Shown here: one piece after another, positions 27,401 through 41,885 of the stretch | How positions within the stretch are numbered: position 1 is the stretch's first letter | How the letters are laid out: every line of letters begins with the position of its first letter | NCBI RefSeq assembly: GCF_008831285.2 | Contig: NC_045138.2 | Coordinates: 34,156,769 to 34,220,768 of the forward strand | DNA: 64,000 nt | Origin: Nymphaea colorata | Taxonomy: Eukaryota > Streptophyta > Magnoliopsida > Nymphaeales > Nymphaeaceae | Reading direction: 5' to 3' | Notes under the pieces: model-generated | Databases searched by the model: none | Told to the model about the DNA's origin: nothing | What the model saw: the letters and a program-made list of their open reading frames with translations, nothing else | Translations under genes and position numbers: made by a program

Positions 27401-29776
27401 TTGTTGCGTGCACATAGGTGTGCACGCAACAACTCAATCTCATTGAGGTCAGTTTTGAGTTGGACTATTATTAATAGAGTTTAATAAAAAAATGACCCTG
27501 TGATGACTTCAGGATTTTGTAATGAATGTGACGCATACTTTATTTACTAAATACAGGCTTTATCCCTCAAATCTTAAGTGACGGCTTTACTAAGGTATTC
27601 CACTAGATAACATGACACTTTTGACTTTGACCAAGCCAAAATGAGTTAATCTTCGTCCTTTCTTCTCATTTTTCTTTTTTTTTTTTTCCTGTTCTGACGC
27701 ATCAGTTGTCTTGTTCCGTATTACCTAACCATTTAAGAAAGAAAGAAAATTACTTGCGTCTTACTCATAATTATTATGAGCATAACATGCCACATATACA
27801 AATAAAATTAGTTAACCAATTATGATCCAACAAGAAATTAGAGTAACACAGAGATTGGTTTAGAACCAAACAAAGACACCCTATATGATTGCTTAAGTCG
27901 GGCCTATCTCCGCTTGTAGGTGTAAAAACAGTTGGTGCTTACCTTATAAACAGGACCGAATCCACCTTCTCCAAGTTTGTTTGCCAGAGAGAAGTCGCGG
28001 GTAGCAGCTCTGATGGTGCCAAAGTCGAACATGATAGCTCTAGGCCTTTCTCTTTCTCTATCTTTTCCTTCTAATGCGCCTTCTTCAACTGCAATGAAGT
28101 GGAGACTGCTTGTCAATTTTTCTTCATCTATTAAAAACACAACGACCCCTCCGAAGAGAAAAAAAGAAAAATGCACACAGCGTAAGACTATAATATTCTT
28201 ATGTGCAATAATCTCAATCATATGATTAGGTAACCTTTGTTCTTGAAAACTACTTTTTAGTTGACGGAGAACATATCGGTGAGGTACGCACACTTCAGTT
28301 CTCATGTTCCATTGGAAATGTTTATATTGATTTAATTTCTTGACCATAATTAATCACCTTAAATACATCATAGATTCCTGTGCCTAAGAGGCTAGAAACT
28401 AATTAACGCCCTATTCTTAAAGCCCACATGCTAACCAGCAGTTGGAGCTCTCTTGCAAGTAATTTTGGTCAAGATGTTCTCGCCGGCAAAATTCCACTAC
28501 CCAGATGCTAAATCCGTATATTTAAATGGATTTGGTTTTTTAAGAAATTACATATTAATTCTGATCTATGTTGAAAAAAGAATCATATAGGAGTAACATC
28601 ATCTTGCAGCCTACCTCTGCTTTTCTTTGTGCAGCTTCCCCTCTTCAACCACCAGCAAACAGCACAAGTCAGGAGGTTAAGAAGCAAAAGGACACCTGAA
28701 ACCGTGATTACTGTAACTACAACGGTCCCTTTGTTGCCTCTTTCACTGCCTGCATCCACCAACGGAAAGACGTTGGCCATTCAATCACTAATTAGCAAGG
28801 ACAGATAGTTTACTATGAATATTGGCGAAGCACAAAAAGGTAAATCAAATCGATGGGAGATAAAGAAGACAAGGGAGAAGTAAGAAAGAAGAATAGATCT
28901 CTTCCATTCTAAGCAGTTCCTTACATTCGTAACCATAAAAATTTGAAAACGTTTGCCATGGTTACCGCTACCATGTATGACAGGACATGATGACCACTAA
29001 CCTTTCGCTGATGAATTGTCAGGATTTTCAGGCGATATGACTATGGATTTGGAGTAGAAAAACGGGATATTGGTATCGAACCTTGCATTGCAACTTCCCT
29101 TGAGGACCTGACCACCCATCTTCCCGCTGCAGTAGACGGGGATAAGGGAGACGGCTTTTTCCAAACAAAACCTACAATCACTCATCGATACGTCTCTTGT
29201 ACACTGCACCAGCCCATATATCTTCTGACTCACCGACAACTCAATTTCTCCGGCAGCGAACATGAGCATGGAAGGATCAGTCGTCGTCATCTCAATTAAA
29301 TTATTCATCAATGCGGTGAGCCCTTTATAGAACAAAACTTCGTCATTGATTTTGCGGTCTATCCAACACCAATAGGCTTCATCCTCGTAATCCACCACAC
29401 CAAAGAAATTCTCATTCGAGTAGCGTAGTTCACAGTTTTCGTACCATATAACCCCTTGTTTGGCATTTGGGCACAGCCGGACCATCTCCATAGTTGAATT
29501 GGTGGTGCAAGTGCGACAGTTATCAGCAGAAACGTCATTTCTGCACAGAACCATGCCATAAACTTGATCGGGAGTTCTGCCAAAACTCATGTTATAGAAG
29601 GTAGCTATCGAGGCATTGCCAGATAAGGAGAGAAAGAGGCTCCTCAGATTGCGCTCGAAAGTGCTGTTTGTAGTATAATTCAATCCGATCGGGCACGAAT
29701 TGCCAATGAAATCATTTGAACTGAAAGCATGAATCAGGAGGAGAAGAAAGATAGCAAACCTAAGCTTGAACTCCAT
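24433..29776 (-). CDS. CRK-D: cysteine-rich receptor-like kinase, complete, divergent kinase
   Basis: Exons 29002-29776, 28615-28749, 27943-28088, 26754-26964, 26116-26356, 25160-25310 and 24433-24795 join to 2022 nt, 673 residues. I use the ATG at 29776 (MEFKLRF...), which opens a clean leader; a frame running further upstream has no leader. DUF26 motifs: [13 protein letters not shown] and [13 protein letters not shown]; the second domain has a single cysteine where most paralogues have CC. Membrane helix about 267-290. The kinase keeps [10 protein letters not shown], the AVKRLS lysine, [13 protein letters not shown] and GYMAPEY. Several family-constant residues have changed: [11 protein letters not shown] where paralogues read [11 protein letters not shown], and LLGW where they read LLDW. 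The 146-bp exon 3 carries an Arg/Glu-rich insert. It ends LEAR. The catalytic core looks active. Confidence 0.91.
25803..25826. repeat. (TA)n microsatellite in CRK-D intron
   Basis: Twelve uninterrupted TA units within the intron between the HRDLK exon and the GYMAPEY exon of CRK-D. Confidence 0.85.
27401..27432. repeat. Perfect 14-bp inverted repeat in CRK-D intron
   Basis: Left arm TTGTTGCGTGCACA (27401-27414), loop TAGG, right arm TGTGCACGCAACAA (27419-27432), with no mismatch. It sits inside the intron between the juxtamembrane exon and the ATP-lysine exon. It could be a hairpin in the pre-mRNA or the remains of an excised element; I see no further pairing outside the arms. Confidence 0.85.
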
Positions 29777-30997
29777 TTCACACCTTCTTCTTAGTGCTTG
29801 AGGACTAACTGATGAACCAACACATGGAGATGTTTCAATCTCCTTAGATTTAAGGAAGGGAAATCCTGCAGAAGGAGGTCCACGGGTTGTGAAACAACTC
29901 GTCGGTTTCAAGGAGGGACTTGGTCAAGAAAGATCAATACTAAGACCAAGAACTCACAAGATGGAACCATTTAATCATTCATTTGACTGTAGGACAGAGA
30001 CAGAAAGCAGGGGCATAACAGATAAATCAATAAACTTATGGCATCGACTGTTGGCATAAGAAAAAAATGATTGCATAGCATATAAAATAATTGAGCCAGG
30101 GAACAGATGACATGTTATATACTTAATTTATTTTGCTTCTTCAAGTATACTTAATTTATTTAGATCGACTCGCCTGGATTAAGTACTTATTACCTCCTGT
30201 AACTGATGAGTATTATGCATATTTTTGAGGGTGTGAAACTTTATCCAAGTTAGGTCGGGATAAAAATCAGACCCTTTAATTTTTTGTTAAAATGTTTTAA
30301 ACAAAACAAAAACATCCTAATGTGTTCATAAAAACTAATTTGATACGAAACATGCTATGGTTTAAGTTATTTTTATGAAAGATGGGAATTTCTCCATCAT
30401 CAAAATTTTGATGTTATATGAACCGTTCAATTTTACTTACTATAAAAATATGATTAAATAAAAAAGAATAACTTAACGTATGTTTGCCATCAGCTTATTG
30501 TTAAGATCATATGAGTAAGGTTAGATCACGAAAAACAGGTATTTTAGCAGTCTGATTTTTGTCCCCTGACTCAGTGGTCTGGGACCTACCAGTTACTCAT
30601 TGCGAGTTATTTGGGTTGGTTCAAAGGGAAAATATGTATCCTTTTACAAAAAATTTTGCTGTCACTGGGAGTGTGAGTGCGTGTGGTTGTGTTCCAAACG
30701 AATTAAAGCTTGGTATATAAGCGTCGCCGCGCTGCTTCTTCAACTCATGAATGAACTTAACATTGTGCTTGAAGACGTCGTCTGGAATTGGTCAATGTCC
30801 CTTGCAACGATGCAGTGGCTTCTCCACCTCGCACACAGACCCGCAAATAATAAATTTGCTCCTGCCATGTTGCTGCTAACAATTTTATGTCTGCTTTGTG
30901 CTTGATTGTGTCAATTGAATCTTTGATTAAAAATTGTTAACCAATACAAAAATCCATGCAATAGTAAAACAAAAGAAAAAAAAAGTGAACGAGTTGT

Positions 30998-31130
30998 TTA
31001 TAGCAGAAAAATGACTTGATTTAAGGTGCAAATTGTCAGGGTTGAATTTATCAAACACCATAAAATAATCATCAATTTGTTAGTTGTTTAATAAGTCAAG
31101 GACAAACTTGGTTACAGAATCATACAAGTA
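30998..31130 (+). repeat. Direct repeat, left copy
   Basis: Begins TTATAGCAG and ends CATACAAGTA. It matches 31648-31779 closely in sequence, order and length, including the phrase GACTTGATTTAAGGTGCAAA, with about 517 bp between copies. I see no coding content. Confidence 0.85.
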
Positions 31131-31647
31131 ATATCCCCTTACTAAAACTAAATGAAAAAAAAAAAAAAAAAAGGAGGGGTGTGGATCCCATAAAAACCAC
31201 AGCTAACCCTCATGAGAATCTAATAAGAGACATGTGGATAACATGAAGTTAGTTACAGAGACAGAGTGAGTGAAAAAGAATATAAAGAAGTTTTGGACCG
31301 TCACATGATTTTCAAAGAACTTCGTCTATAGGTCAAGTGCATCACACTTTTAGAATGATCACGTGGAAGCGGTGTTAATAGTTACATACTTTGATGCTTT
31401 TAGTCGTTCTTCCTTGGCTTTCACACATGTTATCGAAACATCGATTTTACGAACGCTTTGCAGGCCTTTTCAAGAATTAGACATAAAATGTAGGTTCTTC
31501 GACTGAAATTCGATTTAGCCCAATATGATGCACGGAAAGGGCATCGGGATCCAAGTGGTAGATATAGAAATCAAGCCTCTATCTTATTAAATATTTAAAT
31601 TAATAGAAAATGTGACGCATATAGTTTTTCTCTTTTACGAAAAGGGG

Positions 31648-31779
31648 TTATAGCAGCGAAAGGACTTGATTTAAGGTGCAAATTGTCGGTTGAATTTATC
31701 AATCACCATAAAATAATCATCAGTTTGTTAATTGTTTATCAAGTCAAGGAAAAACCTTGGTTATTGAATCATACAAGCA
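31648..31779 (+). repeat. Direct repeat, right copy
   Basis: Second copy of the block at 30998-31130, same orientation, scattered substitutions and small indels. This may be a local duplication or short ends of an unclassified element; I found no target duplication. Confidence 0.85.
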
Positions 31780-32919
31780 AACGACATGCTAAAATTAAAA
31801 CTATGGGCTTCCTGGGAGGTCCGTTGAAATTGGGATGTTGGGACTTTAACAAATTCTCGTGGTTTAAATTAGAGAAACAAATATTAATTTGCTAACAGAA
31901 AATATGTCTGCACAGGAAAGACATGGTTTGAAGTTTTATGCTTTATCTATTTCATTTTTATTCTAGTGGTAAAAAAAATACTGGGAAGCCAATGAAGCAG
32001 ATGGTGGGAAAAAATGAATAAAGATATGTCCAAAAAACCAAGCGCGTAAAATGAAAATCGAGAAATTTACAAACACTCCCCCGTCCTTTTGTTCGTTTAA
32101 AATTTTGCGTTAGATTTATGGAACTCATCTTCGGGTTTTAGTTTCCGTGCCAATATCGTGTCCTGGTAATAACCATTTCTGAAACATTTAATCCAGCTCC
32201 TTATAAACGGTTGTCAACAAAATTGTGAATTCTATCCACAATAAAGGTATGAGTTAGCATTAAATCAGAAACATATAAAGTGGGTTTTTAGGATATCGAG
32301 GTGCTGTCCGATCGATATACATTACTATTTGCACTATTGCATAACAGTATCGTATATATCATATGCTGAATTTGTACATAAATATATGCAATGTTTCTTT
32401 CAAACAAGTTTCTGACAGTATTCTTGTTGTAGGTTATCTGTTTAACATCCGGACGCTGGACTTTCTCTTTTATTTTCGACTTACACCCAATGACCTGGAC
32501 GGCGCTTATGGATGATGAAGAAGGTCCGTTTATCCTCGCAAGCTACAGATGAAGCGAAGAGGGGACCGCTCATCCCTTGCTTCGAATCATGCATTCTCAA
32601 AATGGGCTTCTACAGGGGAAGAGACCTTTAACCAATATTAAGCTCGTTTTGTTCCTCACTTCCCGATCACATCACCCTCAAAATAATGTCTTTAATTACT
32701 TGTTCAAGGCTATACATAGTCAAGGGACTGATACAATTCCAAGAATGGGTGTAATGTTCTAGCTGTCGGCCATTGCACCAAACTAATGAAAAATTAATGT
32801 GGGCTCTAATAACATGAGACTAGCTAGTTTCAATAGTATCCAGCTTCTAGTTTAATGATCGTTACAGCATTTTCAGGTGACGTGGTGGCATGTGTGCTAT
32901 TGACATGGTGAGATGTGAG

Positions 32920-35900
32920 TCAACTCATTTTGCTTCTCCCTCCCAATGATCCGACACTAGAAGGGGCTGCAAGTGTCATTGAGGTGTTGCTGAGCATGAG
33001 AACCACTCGAGACATTGTTGGTCTTTCTGTTGCATTTTCTTGGACGCATAGTAGGCCCACATGAATGCATCTTAATATTTCATTTTTTTGCAGTGGCTCT
33101 GGCATCCTTTGATCTACCAGTTCTAGTGCTCTGTTTTCTCTCCAGAGCCTCCACACCTGCACGATAGGAATCCAAAGTACCAATATGTGAAATCAATTTG
33201 GGTAACTTTTCAAACTACCCTTGACTCAGACTTGGGCTTAGATCGACAAAATTCTGGTGCTTGATTTAGCAAATCGTGTACTTACATAACCAACAATATC
33301 ACCAGAATAATCTGCTCGATAGAATGCTGCGTTTCTTTCGCCAGTAACAATCTCCAACAACAAGACTCCAAAGCTAAAAATATCTGATTTAGTAGAGAAT
33401 TGACCTTTCATAGCATACTCAGGTGACATATACCCACTGTAGGAGCCAGAAACTCAATTAGTAACATAAACTTTATTGTTTGCAAAGTTGGCATGTCCAA
33501 ATAACTATAAACTGCTAAGGAAACACAACGACAACTTACTATGTTCCAACAATTTTGCTTGTGTTGCCATGTGTTTGTTCCATCCCAAGAAGCCTTGCCA
33601 GTCCAAAGTCGGATATTTTAGCGTTCATATCTTCATCTAACAAGATGTTGCTTGCTTTCAAGTCCCTGTGTATAACCCTTAGCCTAGAGTCTTCGTGAAG
33701 ATACAAAATGCCTCTTGCTATTCCTGCAATGATCTTAAAACGTGTCGCCCAGTCCAGCAGATCCCTTTTTGATGCACGCCCTGTTGATAGTAAGATGATG
33801 TTACCAAAGGCATGATGAGGAGGATAACTTTTTGGAAGAACATCAATTTCACTGCTTTAACATAGCTACCTATAAATGACTTGCAAATCACCTTCGCTGA
33901 CTATAAATGACTTGCAAGAGGAATTCGTGGCAAACCAAAATATCAACAAACAAAACATTCTTACGAGTAATGACAAGAAAATATGGATAATCAAGTTGAT
34001 GTAACAAAATGAATGCAGGATAATGACAGTTGAAAGCAGATAAATACTAAGGTAACTTACCAAATAGAAAATTGTCTAGGCTTTTGTTAGGCACATATTC
34101 ATAGACAAGTATTTTCTCGTCTTGTTCACAGCAACAACCAAGAAGCCTAACCAAGTTCCTATGTTGAAGTTTGGCGACCAATGCTACCTCATTTTTGAAT
34201 TCAGTGACTCCATGCGTAGAATTCATAGAAAGTTTTTTTACTGCAATTATTTGACCATCTGGTAGCTCGCCCTATCCAACAGCTAAAAGACGTTCAGTGA
34301 GCCATCAAGCAACAGGAAAGTCAAGGTAGAGAAAAGATATTCAAATAGTTGGAGAACTACCTTGTACACTGGGCCATAGCCACCTTCTCCAAGTTTGTTT
34401 GCCCCAGTGAAGTTGTTGGTGGCAACTTTAATAGAATTCAAGTCATAAATCATTGATCGAATGCCTTCCATGCCACTTGTATCTGCACATAGATTTCATA
34501 TAATATGTAAGAAGTTATTGATACAGAATGATGCTTTTGTGTTTTATAGAAAATCCTTCTCTACAAATCGAGGTAGGCAATTATGCAAATTTTGTCAATT
34601 CTGGAATGATCAAAATGTTCAACTTGGAGCTGCTTCTGGTGGGACTTTCTTCAAGATGATCGTTTGAATTTCCACCATGTCATGAGAAGATATTGAACGC
34701 ATGATCGCAACATGCAAATGTAGCACCTTCAATATTGTCCTCCCAAGCAGCTCAAATACTTGGCAAATTCCGCTTAAGGATTTCTTGCAATTAGAAGGGA
34801 GGGAGTATCCCATTGGGTATCAGACACCTATATGGCTATATCTATAGATATTTGCAATCAAACCAAGTCCCTTTGTATTCTCAATTTTGCAAAAGCATAC
34901 CCAGCTTCCATCACCAGCCTAAAGAGGGCATTTTGTTCACTGAAGCGCACAGAGTCCATGAAACACACAACGATGCAAACATGGGACATGTAGAACAAGC
35001 CCTTTGAAATGCCATTATGGCGAGTAATCGAGGAACGCTGATGAAGCAGAGAATCCATTTGTTAGGAAGCAAACACAGCTCGGAGAGGATCAGCAACAGG
35101 ACGTTCCTTCCTGGAACACCAAGAACAAGGTGCAAGAAACGGATATCCCATTCCGCAACCAGAGACAAACGCCCTTAAGTATTTCTTTAAGTTGGGCTAA
35201 CTGACTGTAGGCATCATATGTGTACCACAACGCCCATTATCTCCTTTGCAAAAGCTATTCGCACAATGGTCAGATCAACACGAATTATCAAGTATCTCCA
35301 TTTAGGCAGAAAAACTTTTGCAGAAAGAACTTTCTTTCCAGGTGGACAATACATACACATTTAGAAAGAAATGTCTGATGTTAGTCAAAGTGGCCCTACA
35401 TATGTTTCTATTTTCCCCATCTCTTTGCATATGAATTGAGGTGAAGATTTGACACTTTAAACAGAGGAGGAATCTAAAATTGGCTCCAATTCACTAAAGA
35501 TTTCTAACCAAGAAAGATCTTGTCAACAGGGGCAGCATATGTGATATGTTTTCTTTGCTAACAAGGTCTGATCATGTGCAGGATTCTTGGGGGATCTCGT
35601 GTTAATGGCAGAAAACTTGTCGCATCTGTCGCACGACACCACACAAAAAAGACCATCCCTGATCAATATTGATAAGGAAAGGGCGATGGTTCAAGTTCGA
35701 GAATGGTGGCAGGGCCCTTTGGTATGTATAACCTGCACTAGTTAACTAAACCCCCAAATAGTATCATCTAACTTTAACAAATTTCTGAAGTTGGTTACCT
35801 GGTGTACCCTGACGCCGACTCTTCCTCCTCTTAAAGAAGCATACCAAGAAAATGCACAACAGCAGCAGCAGAAATACGGAGACTGACGTGCCCAGGATCA

Positions 35901-36887
35901 CCGCAGTCTTCGAGGAATCCCCACCAGATACTTCACACGGAGAACACGAAATGGACAACAATTGAGAAGAAAAATGAATGATAACAAGCTATTTTCTTCC
36001 GTTTCTCAAACATGGAAGAACGGAAAACAGAAATGGAGAGTGGAGCAGAGAGGATGCACAGGATTAGTACCAGGAAAATTGTCCGGAGTTGAGGGAGTCG
36101 TAGACTGGTTAGCTGGTGGTGGTGGTGGTGAAGAAGCCGGCCGTGCCGGCGCCGGAGTTAAGCTTCCATAGAAAGGGTAGATCTCGTATCTTATCACACA
36201 GCTAGGGGACAGAATCCTGGCACTCTCTCTGTCTGAGCAACACTGCCAGATGGTAGTAATGGAAGTCTTTAAACACGAGTCGCAGGATTTCAATGATAAG
36301 TCTCCTGTGCACTCGACCAGACCGTACAGAGTGATGTTATCTGTATACCAAACATAACCAGTCGCATACATGAGGGTTGAGTTTTTAGTGGTGGCTGACA
36401 TACTGAGGTTGTTGAAGAAGGACCGCAGAAGTTGTTTAAATTGTACGGGGTTGGGGATGCTATCTCCGTCCACATAACTGTTTTTGGACTCGTCTATGAT
36501 CCCGAAGAAATTGAAGCTGGTGTAGCGTAAGAGGCAATTGTCGAACCATATGACGGCCGCCTTGCTGTTGGGGCATAGTTCTAGGATCTGAGAGGCAGCG
36601 GAGTCCGCACAGGTGCTGCAGTCACCGGCGGAGATATCTTTGTAGCACTGCACCAGGCCATGAACTTGGTCGGCGCCCTTGCCGACGCTAGTGTTGTAGA
36701 AGCCTGTGAAGGAAGCGTTTTCTCTGAGAGACGCCAAGAGACGGTTCAGGTTGTTTTCGTAGGTGCTGTTGCTGGTATAGTTTAGAGCAGTGGTGAGGCA
36801 GTCGTGGTAGGGGACCTGAGCGCAGATGACGTGGAAGAAAAAGAAGAGAACTGGTAGGGATTTTAGGTAATGGAGACAAGCAGCCAT
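32920..36887 (-). CDS. CRK-E: cysteine-rich receptor-like kinase, complete with shortened C-tail
   Basis: Exons 36071-36887, 35799-35930, 34361-34482, 34061-34271, 33540-33780, 33286-33436 and 32920-33156 join to 1911 nt, 636 residues. The start is the ATG at 36887; the two codons before it are GTG. Leader ends CAQV. DUF26 motifs [13 protein letters not shown] and [14 protein letters not shown] Pro-rich stalk precedes the membrane helix at about 280-302. The kinase has [10 protein letters not shown] (Tyr where most CRKs have Phe), [31 protein letters not shown] and GYMSPEYAM. The frame stops at 32920-32922, but the same frame stays open for 29 more codons beyond that TGA, ending LEAGYY. That stretch matches the C-terminal LEAR tail of paralogues. 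So a late nonsense change has trimmed about 30 residues outside the kinase core; the protein is probably still made. Confidence 0.9.
33870..33917 (+). repeat. 17-bp direct repeat, period 31, in CRK-E intron
   Basis: CTATAAATGACTTGCAA occurs at 33870-33886 and again at 33901-33917, separated by 14 bases, inside the intron between the HRDLK and ATP-lysine exons. Confidence 0.8.
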
Positions 36888-38738
36888 CACCACGAACCTT
36901 TTTGGGGAAGGGGAAGAAAGGGCAGAAGACGGCGGCAGGTAGGGAGGCCGTGAGAAAATACTATGGTCGTCGTTGTACCGTATTTAAGATTTTCCTTGTT
37001 GTTTTCGTCAGGACTGTTACGGTGTTACCGACTTTTGTCAAAAAGATCTGCCTTGGCAAGTCGCGATCCAACTGATCAGGCACCGTAGCAACTCTAAAGT
37101 CGATTTTTCAATTGTATTTTCAAAAGTTACATCTTCTGTGGTTAAATTTTTCAATTCTGAGCATTTCAGAAACGTTCCAGAACCCGAAAATTATTGATCA
37201 ACCAACTTTGTCTCGGTATCTTTAACATCTCCATATGCAAATGGGGATATTATCAGGGGGAAAAGTCAACCGTGCAAAAGAGATCCTCGTTTTGTGGGCT
37301 CGTATTACTTGTGCTGATTATGAGCAATTAAGAGGTGTTTTATGAGGTCCTGTAAAAACAGAGAAGCTTGTTACAACAATAAAACCTCTATCGCTGTGCC
37401 TCTAAGCCGAACATGGCTGAACGGCCTTAAATCTAGTGTCTCTCATCTGTGATGCTGTTCACTTTCACTCGTTCTACGGTTCTGAAGCACGTGGGCTCTC
37501 ATCTCGGTTGTTAAAAGTTTTAACGAAATGCTTGATAATTATACTGCAGGCGATCTGCGCTCAACGTTTTTTATTGTTATCGGAGATCAAATTTGGGTTT
37601 TGGGAAGATGGAGGTTTAGCTTTTCTTGCGTTAGATGAAATGCCCCTCCTAGTCCTACTCACCCAATTTAACTTTATTTTGGGGTTTGACGGTAGAGCAT
37701 TTTGATGCCTTACAAATATCGTCAGAACAAATTTGGTTGTGTCCATCTTTCCAGCCCATTCGGTGTCTTAAAAATTCAAGGTTGTTTTCGTTAGAGAGGT
37801 TTACATCGAAGTACTTTGCGTGGTTTCTCTAGTAATAAAGATCACCAGAAAATCCATTCGTTTTCTTGAGTTCTCAGTGAGTAAAAAAAAAAATGTGGTT
37901 AAAAACTTTCAAAATGTTTTTTTCTTTTCGAAGAAAAAGAACTCAAAAGGATCATCTTCCAATATTGTTTTGATAAAAGGGCTAAAAAATCTAACTCCTT
38001 CAATGTCTGATGAGATTTTAACTGGTTCAACATAAGGTCTTAAACGCCGCTCGCGAAGTTTTTATGAATGTTGGGATATCACCGCCTTCATTAATTTCTC
38101 CGTTCCGACTTAAATGCTTAGATAAAGATGCGAGAGCTGATCCAAAGTGACTGCTGGCAACTTCGATCACAGAATTCTGTCTTCTTCGCATGAATGCGAC
38201 ACCTATCAAGAGTATATGCTGAGGTTGTGAATGGAATTCAACTGCTTTTGTTCATCGATTGCTTCTGCTTTCTCTTCTTTAATTAAAAGCAAGCCCTTTA
38301 AAGAAAGGCAATTTACGGCTCAAGGGGATAACTCAAAAACCAGTTCAGTAGCTAATGAAGCTTGTTCTACCACTAATTAAAGCCTTCCCACAACACCTTT
38401 ATGCGTATTGTACTACAACATTTCATTACAGGACGAACATTATGTCACCAAGAGATGATTTGTAGCCCCCTCTGTGCCTGAAACCTGTGGCTGTTTGTCT
38501 CACAATGGTAATACCGTGCCATCATTCTATAGTAATCCCTTACAGTTGATTGGTACACTTGTACAACATCATGTGTCATATGTTAATGCGACAAAAGATC
38601 TTAAGAGACAATTGGTAAACAGAAATAGGACTTAAAATCAGCAAGCAAACATAACGGTGCCTGGTTCGCTCAACGGTAGTTCTTCTGTTGCATTTGGAAG
38701 CACTGGCTACTAAATCACACTGCATTAGACAATCAATT
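36888..38738. other. Intergenic between CRK-E promoter and CRK-F 3' end
   Basis: No gene recognised. It contains the CRK-E upstream region, with a TTGACT box on the minus strand at 37264-37269, then AT-rich sequence with poly-A tracts. A 60-codon minus frame at 38027-38209 reads protein-like but I cannot assign it. Confidence 0.55.

Positions 38739-41885
<3,147 letters not shown>

Larger units (their letters stand above)
29777..32919. other. Intergenic between CRK-D promoter and CRK-E 3' end
   Basis: AT-rich DNA without a recognisable gene. It holds a pair of direct repeats (30998-31130 and 31648-31779). A 101-codon plus frame at 30600-30905 resembles no known protein. The segment 32830-32919 is the former C-terminal tail of CRK-E lying beyond its stop. 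Confidence 0.6.

Noticed and set aside
29783-29911. N-terminal extension of CRK-D (and similar in-frame extensions of CRK-C and CRK-H)
   Set aside because: The upstream codons would put 16-54 residues in front of the signal peptide; the internal ATGs give proper leaders.
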